A stretch of DNA of 64,000 nucleotides from Mycolicibacterium elephantis DSM 44368 (lineage in GTDB: Bacteria > Actinomycetota > Actinomycetes > Mycobacteriales > Mycobacteriaceae), in NCBI RefSeq assembly GCF_004014805.1, contig NZ_ATDN01000078.1, forward strand, positions 120,636 through 184,635. Direction: 5' to 3'. Shown in pieces: positions 16,466-24,559 of this stretch; the stretch's first letter is position 1; the number at the start of each line of letters is the position of its first letter. Below the pieces are notes generated by a model. The model worked only from the letters and a program-made list of their open reading frames with translations, was not told the DNA's origin and made no database searches. The position numbers and the translations under genes are program-made.

Positions 16466-17784
16466 CCCGTCGTCGCGCGGTGCGGTACCCGCACGGCCAG
16501 CATCCCCAGCAGACCCGCGAGCAGCACCACCAGCAGCCCGCCCATACCTGCGCGGTCGGTTCCGAACACGGCGATGAACGTGGAGAACAGAAACGGGGCC
16601 AGGTAGGAGACCGCGCGTCCGGTGGTGGTGTAGAGACCGAACGCGACGCCCTCCTTGCCCTCGGCGGCGATCCGCAGCATCAATGTGCGCGCGGCGGACA
16701 GCGTCGGCCCGATGAACAGGCACAACAACAGCCCACAGATCCAGAACGCGAGCGGCCCGGACGACGCCATCAGCGTGATGCCGACGGCGATCATCGCCGT
16801 CAGCGAGGTGACGATGACGGCCTTGGCCCCGAACTTGTCGTCGAGCAGTCCGCCGCCCACGGCCCCGACGGCCGCCACGACGCTGGCGCTCACGCCGAAC
16901 AGCAGGACGTCGGCGGCCGAGACACCGTAGACGTTCACCCCCAGCACCGCGCCGAACGCAAAGATCCCGGTGAGCCCGTCGCGAAACACCGCGCTGGCGA
17001 TCAGGTAGTACACCACGTTGTGGTCGCGTCGCCACTCGGCGATGATCTCCGTCCACAGCGTGCGGTATCCGCTGAAGAAGCTCGCCCTCGCGGTCGGCCG
17101 TTCGGGCCGCGGTTCCGAGCTGCGCACCGCGATGACGACGGGCAAGGCGAGCAGCCCGAACCAGATGGCGGTCAACAGCATTGCGGCCCGGACGTTTTGG
17201 CCGTCCGCCACCGCGAGGTTCAGCAGGCCGCGGGTGTCGCCCTCACCGGCGATGAAGCCGACGTAGACGACCAGCAGCAACACGACGCTGCCGAAATAGC
17301 CGAGACCGAAACCGAATCCGGAGATCTGACCGGATGTCTGCGGGGTGGACAGCTGGCGCAGCATCGCGTTGTAGGGCACCGTCGCCAGCTCGTTACAGGC
17401 CGATGCGCCCGCCAGCAGCAGCAGGCCGGGCAGCAGGAAGTGGTAATCCTCGCCGATCAGGCTCATCGCCGCGGTCAGCACGGCCGCGGCGCCGGTGAGC
17501 ACGGCCAGGACGCGTCGGCGCCGCCACGGCGCGTCGACCCAGACCCCGGTGACCGGCGCCAGCAGGGCGACCACCACACCGGCGGCGCCGAGCGCCCAGC
17601 CCAGCCAGGACGCGGCGCTCGTGCCGCCGGGCAGGTCATCGCCCACCGCGTTGGTCAGGTAGACCGAGAACACGAAGGTCACGGCGATCGCGTTCAGGCC
17701 CGTCGCGCCGAAGTCCCACAGGGCCCACGCGAACACCTGCCGTTTGGCGGCTGTCTGTGGGTCCGCCGGGCGGGTGTCGCTCAT
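16462..17784 (-). CDS. MFS transporter, UMF1/Atg22-like
   Basis: A protein of 440 residues with about 12 membrane segments. The N-terminus WALWDFGATGLNAIAVTFVF resembles the UMF1/Atg22 subgroup (WALYDW-x-NSAF type). A cytosolic loop around residues 215-245 carries RSSEPRPERP. It matches Rv2508c in position. The substrate is unknown. The start is ATG 17784 (MSDTRPADPQ); its region is divergent from cmrA with only 25 bp between the starts. Confidence 0.85.
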   Translation of the reverse strand: MSDTRPADPQTAAKRQVFAWALWDFGATGLNAIAVTFVFSVYLTNAVGDDLPGGTSAASWLGWALGAAGVVVALLAPVTGVWVDAPWRRRRVLAVLTGAAAVLTAAMSLIGEDYHFLLPGLLLLAGASACNELATVPYNAMLRQLSTPQTSGQISGFGFGLGYFGSVVLLLVVYVGFIAGEGDTRGLLNLAVADGQNVRAAMLLTAIWFGLLALPVVIAVRSSEPRPERPTARASFFSGYRTLWTEIIAEWRRDHNVVYYLIASAVFRDGLTGIFAFGAVLGVNVYGVSAADVLLFGVSASVVAAVGAVGGGLLDDKFGAKAVIVTSLTAMIAVGITLMASSGPLAFWICGLLLCLFIGPTLSAARTLMLRIAAEGKEGVAFGLYTTTGRAVSYLAPFLFSTFIAVFGTDRAGMGGLLVVLLAGLLGMLAVRVPHRATTG

Positions 17785-17796
17785 GCTGGCCCACGA

Positions 17797-17802
17797 TATA
17801 GT
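17797..17802 (+). promoter_or_regulatory. -10 element of cmrA (TATAGT), leaderless
   Basis: TATAGT lies 7 nt before the cmrA ATG at 17810, the spacing of a leaderless transcript. Because the divergent MFS gene starts at 17784, any -35 contact for cmrA would lie within the first codons of that gene. Confidence 0.6.
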
Positions 17803-17809
17803 CCGGCGC

Positions 17810-18616
17810 ATGCCAGTACCCGCTCCCAGCGCGGAAGCCCGAGCCGTCGTCACCGGCGCGTCGCAGAACATCGGTGAGGCGTTGGCCGTCGAGCTCGCTG
17901 CCCGTGGACACAACCTGATCGTCACCGCACGTCGCGAGGACGTGCTCACGGCGTTGGCCGACCGGCTGAGAGACCGCTACGGCGTCACGGTCGAGGTGCG
18001 TGCGGTGGACCTGGCCGACCCGACCGCGCGCACCGAGTTCTGCGACGAGTTGGCCACCCGCAACATCTCCATCCTGTGCGCCAACGCGGGCACGGCGACG
18101 TTCGGCCCGGTCGCCGAGCTGGATCCGGCCGGCGAGAAGGCTCAGGTGCAGCTGAACGTCCTTGGCGTGCACGACCTTGTGCTCGCCGTCTTGCCGGGGA
18201 TGGTTCAGCGCCGCGCCGGAGGCATCCTGATTTCCGGTTCGGCGGCGGGCAATTCACCGATTCCGAACAACGCCACCTACGCGGCGAGCAAGGCGTTCGT
18301 CAACACGTTCAGCGAGTCGCTGCGCGGCGAGCTCAAAGGCGTCGGTGTGCACGTCACGCTGCTCGCGCCGGGACCGGTGCGCGAAACCCTGCCCGCCGAG
18401 CACGAGCAGTCGCTGGTCGAGAAGTTGATCCCCGACTTCTTGTGGATCTCGACCACCTACACCGCGAAGCTGTCGCTGGATGGCCTGGAGCACAACAAGA
18501 TGCGGGTGGTTCCCGGGGTGACGTCGAAGGCGATGTCGGTGGCCAGCGGCTACAGCCCCCGCGCGATCGTGACCCCGATCGTCGGCGCGGTCTACAAGAA
18601 GCTCGCCGGCGGCTAG
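17810..18616 (+). CDS. cmrA: Mycolate reductase, short-chain dehydrogenase
   Basis: A protein of 268 residues of the classical SDR fold. The NADP(H) motif is VVTGASQNIGEALA (TGxxxxIG), the structural motif LCANAGTA follows near residue 88, and the catalytic Ser (ISGSAAGN) and YAASK are intact. The M. tuberculosis (Rv2509) and M. smegmatis counterparts reduce the 3-oxo group of newly condensed mycolate precursors, the last step of mycolic acid synthesis. Gene order (MFS before, HerA-like ATPase and orn after) supports orthology. The start is fixed by the -10 box 7 nt upstream. Confidence 0.9.
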   Translation: MPVPAPSAEARAVVTGASQNIGEALAVELAARGHNLIVTARREDVLTALADRLRDRYGVTVEVRAVDLADPTARTEFCDELATRNISILCANAGTATFGPVAELDPAGEKAQVQLNVLGVHDLVLAVLPGMVQRRAGGILISGSAAGNSPIPNNATYAASKAFVNTFSESLRGELKGVGVHVTLLAPGPVRETLPAEHEQSLVEKLIPDFLWISTTYTAKLSLDGLEHNKMRVVPGVTSKAMSVASGYSPRAIVTPIVGAVYKKLAGG

Positions 18617-18633
18617 CTTTTCTTCTCTTCTCG

Positions 18634-18690
18634 CGAAATAGCATTCCGGGTCGTCGGATCGCCGAAATCACAGCCCGGAATGCTATTTCG
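18634..18690. repeat. Perfect long hairpin, dispersed repeat and likely terminator
   Basis: The arms CGAAATAGCATTCCGGG (18634-18650) and its exact complement (18674-18690) are 17 bp, around a 23-nt loop. It sits between the convergent cmrA and HerA-like genes, so it likely ends transcription from both sides. A related copy lies at 48836-48898. The T-rich stretch before the left arm could serve as a U tract for the minus strand. Confidence 0.8.
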
Positions 18691-18708
18691 TGGGGCCCGC
18701 GGCTAGCG

Positions 18709-20286
18709 CTAACGCCTGCGGCGGCGGCGCCCGGTGCCGAAGATGCTGCGGGTGATCTCGCGGCCGATGACGGTGCCCGCCGAGCGCATCGCGCTCTTGA
18801 ACGCGGGGCTGTCCATCATCTTCTCCAGGAAACCGGGGTCCGCGGGCGGGGCGGGCATCGGCGGCGGCTCCACCTGCGGCGGCACCGGCACTTCCGGGGG
18901 CGCGGTGTCGGCGGGTTCGGGCGGCGGGGCGAGCTTGGCGGCCAGCCGTTCGTAGGCGGACTCGCGATCCACGGTCTGGCCGTACTCGGCCTGCAGCGGG
19001 CTGGCCTTGGCCGCGGCGGCGATCGCGTCGTTGCCGATGGTGTCCATCAACGACCGCGGGGCCCGCATCCGGGTCCAGGCCACCGGCGTCGGCGCGCCCT
19101 TCTCGGAGAGCACGGTGACGATCGCCTCGCCGATGCCCAGCGACGTCAACGCCGACTCCAGGTCGTACACATCGGTTTTCGGATAGGTGCGCACGGTCTT
19201 GGACAACGCCTTCTGGTCATCGGGCGTGAACGCGCGCAGCGCGTGCTGGACGCGCGCGCCGAGCTGGGACAACACGTCGTTGGGGACGTCCGTCGGCAGC
19301 TGGGTGCAGAAGAACACGCCGACGCCCTTGGAGCGGATCAGCTTGACGGTCTGCTCGACCTGTTCGAGGAACGCCTTGGACGCGTCGGAGAACAGCAGGT
19401 GCGCTTCGTCGAAGAAGAACACCAGCTTCGGCTTCTCGACGTCACCGACCTCGGGCAACGAGCTGAACAGGTCGGCAAGCACCCACATCAGGAAGGTCGA
19501 GAACATCACCGGCCGGGTGGCCTGGCTGCCGAGTTCCAGCAGGGTGATGACGCCGCGGCCCTGGTCGTCGCAGCGCAGCAGGTCCTCGGGCTCCAGCTCG
19601 GGCTCCCCGAAGAACGTGTCACCGCCCTCGGACTCGAGGTTCACCAGCGCGCGCAGGATCACCCCGGCCGTCGTCGTCGACACCGCGCCAAGCGATTTGA
19701 GTGAAGGCTTGCCCTCGTCGCTGGTGAGGTACTGGATGACCGACCGCAGGTCTTTGAGGTCCAGCAGCGGCAACCCCTGCTGGTCGGCCCAGTGAAAGAT
19801 CAGGCCGAGGGTCGACTCCTGGGTCTTGTTCAGGCCCAACACTTTCGACAGCAGAATCGGACCGAAACTGGACACCGTCGCCCGTACCGGCACCCCCATC
19901 CCGCTGGTGCCCAGCGTGAGGAACTCGACCGGATACGCCGTCGGCGACCAGCTGTCCCCGGTGTCGGCGGCCCGCTGGTCGATCTTGTCGCCCGCCTCCC
20001 CCGGGCGCGAGAGCCCCGACAGGTCGCCCTTGACGTCGGCCATCAGGCACGGCACGCCGGCGGCGGACAACTGTTCGGCGATCAGCTGCAGCGACTTCGT
20101 CTTGCCGGTGCCGGTGGCGCCGGCGACCAGGCCGTGCCGGTTCATCGTCGCCAGCGGGATGCGGACCTGCGCAGACGGGTCGCAGACCCCGTCGACGACG
20201 ACGGCTCCCAGCTCCAGGGCCGGGCCCTCGACGGCGTATCCGGAGGCGATCTGCTGCGCGGGGGTGCCTGTCGACTCAGTCGTCAT
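18709..20286 (-). CDS. HerA-like ATPase (DUF853 type)
   Basis: A protein of 525 residues of the HerA/FtsK ATPase superfamily. The Walker A motif is AGATGTGKTKSLQ near residue 58, the Walker B motif is LVFFFDEAHLLF near 285, and a sensor-like stretch GVGVFFCTQLPTDVP follows. A Pro-rich linker (about 440-475) precedes a C-terminal segment ending in a run of Arg (GRRRRRR) that could contact nucleic acid. It matches Rv2510c. A DNA translocase or DNA-repair helicase role is inferred from HerA only. It is divergent from orn. Confidence 0.85.
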   Translation of the reverse strand: MTTESTGTPAQQIASGYAVEGPALELGAVVVDGVCDPSAQVRIPLATMNRHGLVAGATGTGKTKSLQLIAEQLSAAGVPCLMADVKGDLSGLSRPGEAGDKIDQRAADTGDSWSPTAYPVEFLTLGTSGMGVPVRATVSSFGPILLSKVLGLNKTQESTLGLIFHWADQQGLPLLDLKDLRSVIQYLTSDEGKPSLKSLGAVSTTTAGVILRALVNLESEGGDTFFGEPELEPEDLLRCDDQGRGVITLLELGSQATRPVMFSTFLMWVLADLFSSLPEVGDVEKPKLVFFFDEAHLLFSDASKAFLEQVEQTVKLIRSKGVGVFFCTQLPTDVPNDVLSQLGARVQHALRAFTPDDQKALSKTVRTYPKTDVYDLESALTSLGIGEAIVTVLSEKGAPTPVAWTRMRAPRSLMDTIGNDAIAAAAKASPLQAEYGQTVDRESAYERLAAKLAPPPEPADTAPPEVPVPPQVEPPPMPAPPADPGFLEKMMDSPAFKSAMRSAGTVIGREITRSIFGTGRRRRRR

Positions 20287-20342
20287 GGTGGAAAACAGTA
20301 CTGTGAGCGTCTGAGGCGAGCGAAGTGACGGGAAGAGCTGCT

Positions 20343-20990
20343 GTGCGCGATGAACTGGTGTGGATCGACTGTGAGATGACGGGGCTGGATCTGGCGACCG
20401 ACCGGCTCATCGAGATCGCGGTGCTGGTGACGGATGCGGATCTCAATGTCCTCGGCGAGGGCATCGACGTCGTCATTCACGCCGATGAGCAGGCGTTGTC
20501 GTCGATGATTCCGGTGGTCACCGAGATGCACACCCGCTCGGGGCTGATCGAGGAGGTCCGGGCCTCGACCATCGACCTCGCGACCGCGGAGAAGATGGTG
20601 CTCGACTACATCCAGACGCACGTCAAACAGGCGAAGACCGCCCCGCTGGCCGGTAACTCGATCGCCACCGACCGCGGCTTCATCGCCCGCGACATGCCCA
20701 AGCTCGACGATTTTCTGCATTACCGGATGATCGATGTCAGCTCCATCAAGGAACTGTGCCGCCGCTGGTATCCCCGGATCTACTTCGGCCAGCCCGAGAA
20801 GGGCCTGACCCACCGCGCGCTGGCCGACATCCACGAGTCGATACGTGAGTTGCGCTACTACCGCCGCACCGCGTTCGTGCCCCCGCCAGGGCCTTCGACC
20901 AGCGAGATCGCGGCGATCGCGGCGGAACTGGGAACGAAGGGCGCCGACTCGAGCGTTACCGATTCGGCCGCAGAGCATCCGAGCGGATAG
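20343..20990 (+). CDS. orn: Oligoribonuclease
   Basis: A protein of 215 residues, a DEDDh 3'-5' exonuclease that degrades 2-5 nt RNAs and pGpG. The catalytic residues are visible: D9 and E11 in WIDCEMTGLD, Asp in DRGFIARDMPKLD, and His/Asp in HRALADIHES. The GTG at 20343 is chosen because orthologs begin with DELVWIDCEMTGLD close to the first residue; an in-frame GTG at 20325 would add 6 residues. The C-terminal extension of about 25 residues after the exonuclease domain is Ala/Glu/Ser rich. tRNA-His follows directly. Confidence 0.95.
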   Translation: MRDELVWIDCEMTGLDLATDRLIEIAVLVTDADLNVLGEGIDVVIHADEQALSSMIPVVTEMHTRSGLIEEVRASTIDLATAEKMVLDYIQTHVKQAKTAPLAGNSIATDRGFIARDMPKLDDFLHYRMIDVSSIKELCRRWYPRIYFGQPEKGLTHRALADIHESIRELRYYRRTAFVPPPGPSTSEIAAIAAELGTKGADSSVTDSAAEHPSG

Positions 20991-21024
20991 TATCGACGGC
21001 GCCGCAGCAGTACGCCGCGGCAAT

Positions 21025-21098
21025 GGTGGCTGTAGTTCAGTTGGTAGAGCACCAGGTTGTGATCCTGGCTGTCGCGGGTTCGAGTCCCGTCAGCCACC
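21025..21098 (+). tRNA. tRNA-His (anticodon GTG)
   Basis: The acceptor stem GTGGCTG (21026-21032) pairs with CAGCCAC (21091-21097). The anticodon loop TTGTGAT gives anticodon GTG. An encoded G at 21025 can pair with C21098, the G-1:C73 pair typical of tRNA-His. The T arm is GCGGG-TTCGAGT-CCCGT. CCA is not encoded. Confidence 0.95.
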
Positions 21099-21104
21099 CC
21101 GACT

Positions 21105-21140
21105 GGTCAGGGAGCAATTGTTCTGCTCCCTGACCTTTTT
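21105..21140 (+). terminator. Intrinsic terminator after tRNA-His
   Basis: GGTCAGGGAGCA (21105-21116) and its exact complement (21124-21135) form a 12-bp stem with a 7-nt loop, followed by TTTTT. It is one of the few classical U-tract terminators in the window and ends the orn/tRNA-His transcript, facing the convergent ldtB. Confidence 0.9.
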
Positions 21141-21149
21141 CGTTCGGGC

Positions 21150-22370
21150 TCAGACGCCGGCGTTGCCGGCCTTCCACGTCTCCCACGGGATGTTCCAGTC
21201 CCCGAGGCCGTCGGTGCCCGGCAGCGTGGAACCGACCGTGTTGATGACCTCGACGACGTCACCGCGCTTGGAGTTGTTGTAGAACCACTGCCCGTTGCTG
21301 GTGCTGACGTTGACGCAGCCGTGGCTGACGTTGCTGTAGCCCTGGCTACCCACCGACCACGGCGCCGCGTGCACGTAGATGCCGCTGTAGGAGATCTGGG
21401 TCGCCCAGTCGACCTCGGTGCGGTACCCGTTGGGCGAGTTGACCGGCACACCGTAGGTGGACGAGTCCATCACCATGTGCGCGCGCTTCTCCCCGACGAT
21501 GTAGGTGCCGTTGTTGGTCGGCGTGCTGTTCTTGCCCATCGACACCGGCATGGTCTTGACGACCTCGCCGTTGCGCTTGACGGTCATCGTCTTGGTGTTG
21601 TCGTCGATCGTGGAGATGACCTCGTCACCGATGGTGAAATGCGTCGAGAGGTTCTCCTGGCCGTACAAGCCGTCACCCAGATCGACGCCGTAGGTGTTGA
21701 CCGACACTTCGACCTTGGTGCCGGGCTTCCAGTAATGCTGTGGGCGCCAACGCACTTCGCGGTTGTTCAGCCAGTAGAACGCGCCATCGACCGGTGGCGT
21801 CGTCTTGATCGTGATCGCCCGCTGCGCGGCCAGGCGGTTCGGGATGTTCTCGTCGAACCGGATCGCCACGGGCTGACCGACGCCGACGACCTCGCCGTCG
21901 CTGGGCACCACGTAGGGCACCGTCAGGTTTTCCGGCGAGTGCGTTTCGAACGTCATCTGCCTGCTGGTGGCACCACCGAGGCCCATCGACTCCGCGGTCA
22001 ACGTATAGCGCTTGTTGTAGCCGAGCGGTTCGGTGGTCGACCAGGTCAGGCCGTCGGGGCTCAGCTTGCCGTCAACAACGCGCCCGTTCTCGTTCACCAT
22101 CGTGACCGAACCCAGCACGCCGGATTCCGCGCTGACGGTCACCGGGGCGTCGACGCTGACCCCCACCGCGCCGTCCTTCACCGAGGAGACGAGCTTGGGA
22201 ATGAGCAGATCCCCGTACGGCGTTCCCTTATCAGCAATCACCTGGGGCTGAGGGGGCGCGGAATTGCTGCTGCAGGCAGACAGCCCCAACGCGACCACGG
22301 GGACCAGGGCGATGGCCGTCAGCCATGCACGACGTCGACGCGGACGGGTCACAGCACGGACCTGCCACAT
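21150..22370 (-). CDS. ldtB: L,D-transpeptidase lipoprotein (LdtMt2/LppS type)
   Basis: A protein of 406 residues that makes 3-3 cross-links in peptidoglycan. A basic N-terminus and lipobox LSAC (Cys33) indicate a membrane lipoprotein. Two Ig-like domains (about 55-150 and 150-250) precede the YkuD catalytic domain. The signature H-x(~14)-SHGC-x-N is intact in YVHAAPWSVGSQGYSNVSHGCVNVS, giving the nucleophile Cys and the His pair. The C-terminal subdomain (GDWNIPWETWKAGN) matches LdtMt2, which is the carbapenem-sensitive enzyme Rv2518c (lppS). The start at 22370 is chosen because the signal peptide begins there. It is convergent with tRNA-His and divergent from tRNA-Lys. Confidence 0.95.
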   Translation of the reverse strand: MWQVRAVTRPRRRRAWLTAIALVPVVALGLSACSSNSAPPQPQVIADKGTPYGDLLIPKLVSSVKDGAVGVSVDAPVTVSAESGVLGSVTMVNENGRVVDGKLSPDGLTWSTTEPLGYNKRYTLTAESMGLGGATSRQMTFETHSPENLTVPYVVPSDGEVVGVGQPVAIRFDENIPNRLAAQRAITIKTTPPVDGAFYWLNNREVRWRPQHYWKPGTKVEVSVNTYGVDLGDGLYGQENLSTHFTIGDEVISTIDDNTKTMTVKRNGEVVKTMPVSMGKNSTPTNNGTYIVGEKRAHMVMDSSTYGVPVNSPNGYRTEVDWATQISYSGIYVHAAPWSVGSQGYSNVSHGCVNVSTSNGQWFYNNSKRGDVVEVINTVGSTLPGTDGLGDWNIPWETWKAGNAGV

Positions 22371-22528
22371 TGTTCTTTCCACCTCGCAGCCAGGAAGCAC
22401 GGAGCAACGCTTCTCGAAACAGTGTATGGGCAAACTCGCCTGGAAGTCGCCTCGGCGGCCTCCCCCGACCACCGCCTGCGCTCGGGATTTCACCCTGCGC
22501 CAGAAGGCCTGTTATTGTCGCACACGCA

Positions 22529-22601
<73 letters not shown>

Positions 22602-22608
22602 CTCACCA

Positions 22609-22638
22609 GGGGTCGATCTTTCGACCCCTTCTTCTTTG
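22609..22638 (+). terminator. Intrinsic terminator after tRNA-Lys
   Basis: GGGGTCGA (22609-22616) pairs with TCGACCCC (22621-22628) around a 4-nt loop and is followed by TTCTTCTTT, a pyrimidine tract with 7 T in 9. Confidence 0.85.
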
Positions 22639-22978
22639 TCCGTCTTCTGTCTGCCGGCGGCCCCGTTGCCGACCGGTCCCCCTCGGCCGCCTCCACGCGG
22701 TGTGAACCACGCTCGCCAAACCGTGCGGATTACGCACACGTAAATTACTCTGACCGATCGGTGGCCGCACCGCCCGAGGTGTGCTGGTGGCAGCATAAGC
22801 AAACTTATGCTTAAAATCACAAGCAGGGTCAAAAAGTTGCGGAAAAGACAGGCCCGGGACCGTGTTTTCGGGTTTTAAGCTGCTAGAAGGCAAAAAATTC
22901 TGCTAAAGTTCGGTTAGCTGACGGCAGGTTTTCAGCCTCGGCGTCGGCCGGATGGACAAAGAGACGGGGACTTAGCTG
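22639..22978. other. 340-bp non-coding region with an AT-rich core
   Basis: I see no convincing gene here. The stretch from about 22780 to 22930 is much richer in A and T than the surrounding genes (runs such as CAAAAAGTTGCGGAAAAG and GGCAAAAAATTCTGC) and contains the inverted repeat at 22792-22811. It could hold promoters for the small ORF at 22979 or a non-coding RNA. No riboswitch family could be recognised. Confidence 0.5.
22792..22811. promoter_or_regulatory. Perfect 8-bp inverted repeat in AT-rich spacer
   Basis: AGCATAAG (22792-22799) and CTTATGCT (22804-22811) are exact complements around CAAA. It may be an operator or a small hairpin. It has no T tract and is too far from tRNA-Lys to be its terminator. 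Confidence 0.45.
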
Positions 22979-23152
22979 ATGTCGCAGATAAGCGGATCGC
23001 TTACGGCAACCGCCGTGGCTTCGCATGCTGCCGACGAGGTAACTGGGGACAGCCCCATCGCCGTGCACAGCTGCAGCCGTCTCGGCCGGGTCGCCAATCC
23101 CCCGAGCTTCTCTTTCACCGACTGGTTCCGCGTCGCGCGTCGCCGGGGCTGA
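22979..23152 (+). CDS. Possible 57-residue hypothetical protein
   Basis: An ATG at 22979 opens a frame of 57 codons ending at TGA 23150-23152 (begins MSQISGSLTATAVASHAADE, ends DWFRVARRRG). It is downstream of a long AT-rich, promoter-like region, ends 6 bp from the convergent DUF3618 gene, and leaves no other explanation for this stretch. Third-position GC is only moderate and the ribosome site is weak. No family is recognised. It may be a real small gene or chance. Confidence 0.35.
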   Translation: MSQISGSLTATAVASHAADEVTGDSPIAVHSCSRLGRVANPPSFSFTDWFRVARRRG

Positions 23153-23158
23153 CGGCCG

Positions 23159-23386
23159 TCAGCCGCGCTTGATGCGGCGCACCGCCAACACGACCAGCAA
23201 CGCGCCCACGCCCGCCAGCGACATCGCCACGGCGGGTTTCTTGACGAACCGCACGGCACCGGCCTTGAGATCCTCGGCCAGCCTGCTGGGGTTGGCCCGC
23301 TCGGCCAGGATGTCCACGGTCGACGCCAGCTGATTACGCGCCTGGTCGATGTCCCGCTTGATGGTGTCGGGATCGCGGTCTGCCAC
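23159..23386 (-). CDS. DUF3618-like small membrane protein
   Basis: A protein of 75 residues. A charged helical N-terminal half (ADRDPDTIKRDIDQARNQLASTVDILAER) is the DUF3618 signature, and a single membrane helix (AVAMSLAGVGALLVVLAV) ends in RRIKRG. It is located and sized like Rv2520c. The GTG at 23386 is preferred to a TTG 4 codons upstream because GGAGG lies 5 nt before it, so that the TTG would fall inside the ribosome site. Function unknown. Confidence 0.8.
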   Translation of the reverse strand: MADRDPDTIKRDIDQARNQLASTVDILAERANPSRLAEDLKAGAVRFVKKPAVAMSLAGVGALLVVLAVRRIKRG

Positions 23387-23499
23387 TTGCGCCTCCAAGC
23401 CGCCTGAGAAGTCGCCACTCCACTTCGGAGCCTGCCGATTACCCTAGAGCAGCCCGCGCACACCCCAGCGCACCGGTCGACAAGAAGGGATGCCCAGGC

Positions 23500-23973
23500 G
23501 TGCCAAAGACACCGCGACTCGAGGTCGGCGACAAAGCACCCGCGTTCAGCCTGCCGGATGCCGACGGCAACATCGTCAAGCTCTCCGACTACAAGGGCCG
23601 CAAGGTCATCGTGTACTTCTACCCGGCGGCGTCGACACCGGGCTGCACCAAGCAGGCCTGTGATTTCCGCGACAACCTCGCCGAGCTCAACGAGGCCGGG
23701 CTCGACGTCGTCGGTATCTCCCCCGACAAGCCCGAGAAGCTGGCCAAGTTCCGCGACAAGGAGAAGCTGACCTTCCCGCTGCTGTCGGATCCGGACCGCA
23801 AGGTGCTCACCGAGTGGGGTGCATTCGGCGAGAAAACCATGTACGGCAAGACGGTTCAGGGTGTCATCCGCTCGACGTTCGTTGTCGATGAGAAGGGCAA
23901 GATCGAGGCGGCGCAGTACAACGTGCGCGCCACCGGCCACGTCGCGAAGCTACGGCGCGATCTGTCCGTCTGA
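23500..23973 (+). CDS. bcp: Thioredoxin-dependent peroxiredoxin (BCP/PrxQ)
   Basis: A protein of 157 residues from GTG 23500. The peroxidatic Cys49 and the resolving Cys54 are in YPAASTPGCTKQACDFRD, the arrangement of atypical 2-Cys PrxQ enzymes. KVIVYFYP and the late Arg in VIRSTFVVDEKG complete the family pattern. It reduces hydroperoxides using thioredoxin in the cytosol. It corresponds to Rv2521. It stands alone, divergent from the DUF3618 gene with about 110 bp between. Confidence 0.93.
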   Translation: MPKTPRLEVGDKAPAFSLPDADGNIVKLSDYKGRKVIVYFYPAASTPGCTKQACDFRDNLAELNEAGLDVVGISPDKPEKLAKFRDKEKLTFPLLSDPDRKVLTEWGAFGEKTMYGKTVQGVIRSTFVVDEKGKIEAAQYNVRATGHVAKLRRDLSV

Positions 23974-24331
23974 GCCGGCCGTGCGCCTCACCGCGCGATC
24001 AGCTGGTTCATCCCGGGAACCCCTGTCTGCGAACCGCACTCACGGTCGAGTCGCCCGCGGATAACGGTGGACGACGAACACCTGTCGTGGCGGCACGGAG
24101 AACCCAGAAGCCCGGGATGAGCTCGTCGGCGTCGCCGTGGGCGGAGAGCATCCGCGGGTGAGGAGGCACAGTCCCAGGTGACCTTGTGCCCTAGCCCGAT
24201 TCCTGTCGTGCGGACGATTCTGGTCGTCAAGTGGCACTGAGCGGAGGGACCAGACATGACGCGCAACCATCGCGAAGATGCTGGCACCCCGCGCGCGCTC
24301 AGTGTCGCCCTCGGATACGTCGGAGGCGGCC
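23974..24331. other. 358-bp region without a convincing gene
   Basis: Frames on the minus strand are Arg/Pro/Ser-rich and lack family features. One short plus-strand frame, ATG 24256 to TGA 24345 (29 codons), follows a good GGAGGGA site and overlaps the GTG of the next gene at 24332, so it could be a leader peptide; this is weak. No hairpin or repeat stood out. Confidence 0.4.
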
Positions 24332-24559
24332 GTGAGAAAGCGTGAGATTCTCAAGTTCCTGTGCGGTTTTCTCGCCGGTGTCGGCGTGGTCCACGCGAAT
24401 ATCGGCTTTGCGATCGCGGCTGGACTGTTCAATGAGCCGCATTACCTCGGGAGAACGTGGAGCGCCGCTTCACTCTGGCTAGGTGCCGGGTTCTATCTCC
24501 TTGTCAGCATATTGCTCGGTTACCTCGGCTGGCGGAGCTCACCGAGTCGAACCAGTTAG
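24332..24559 (+). CDS. Small two-helix membrane protein, unknown
   Basis: A protein of 75 residues from GTG 24332 (RKREILKFLCGFLAGVGVV). Two membrane helices are seen (about 8-30 and 44-65), separated by a loop FNEPHYLGRTWS. No family is recognised. A longer frame begins at 24278 but adds a polar Ser/Arg-rich stretch of poor coding character. The stop overlaps the convergent M20 peptidase gene by 4 bp. Confidence 0.5.
   Translation: MRKREILKFLCGFLAGVGVVHANIGFAIAAGLFNEPHYLGRTWSAASLWLGAGFYLLVSILLGYLGWRSSPSRTS

Noticed and set aside
22812..22978. Riboswitch before the 57-residue ORF
   Set aside because: The region is AT rich and can form small hairpins, but I could not match any known riboswitch consensus.
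22883..23068. Minus-strand frame of 61 codons in the AT-rich spacer
   Set aside because: It overlaps the plus-strand frame at 22979, has rare-codon composition and no recognisable feature.
23988..24432. Minus-strand frames of 99 and 130 codons after bcp
   Set aside because: Low-complexity Arg/Pro/Ser composition, no ribosome site and no family pattern; they also overlap the small membrane protein gene.
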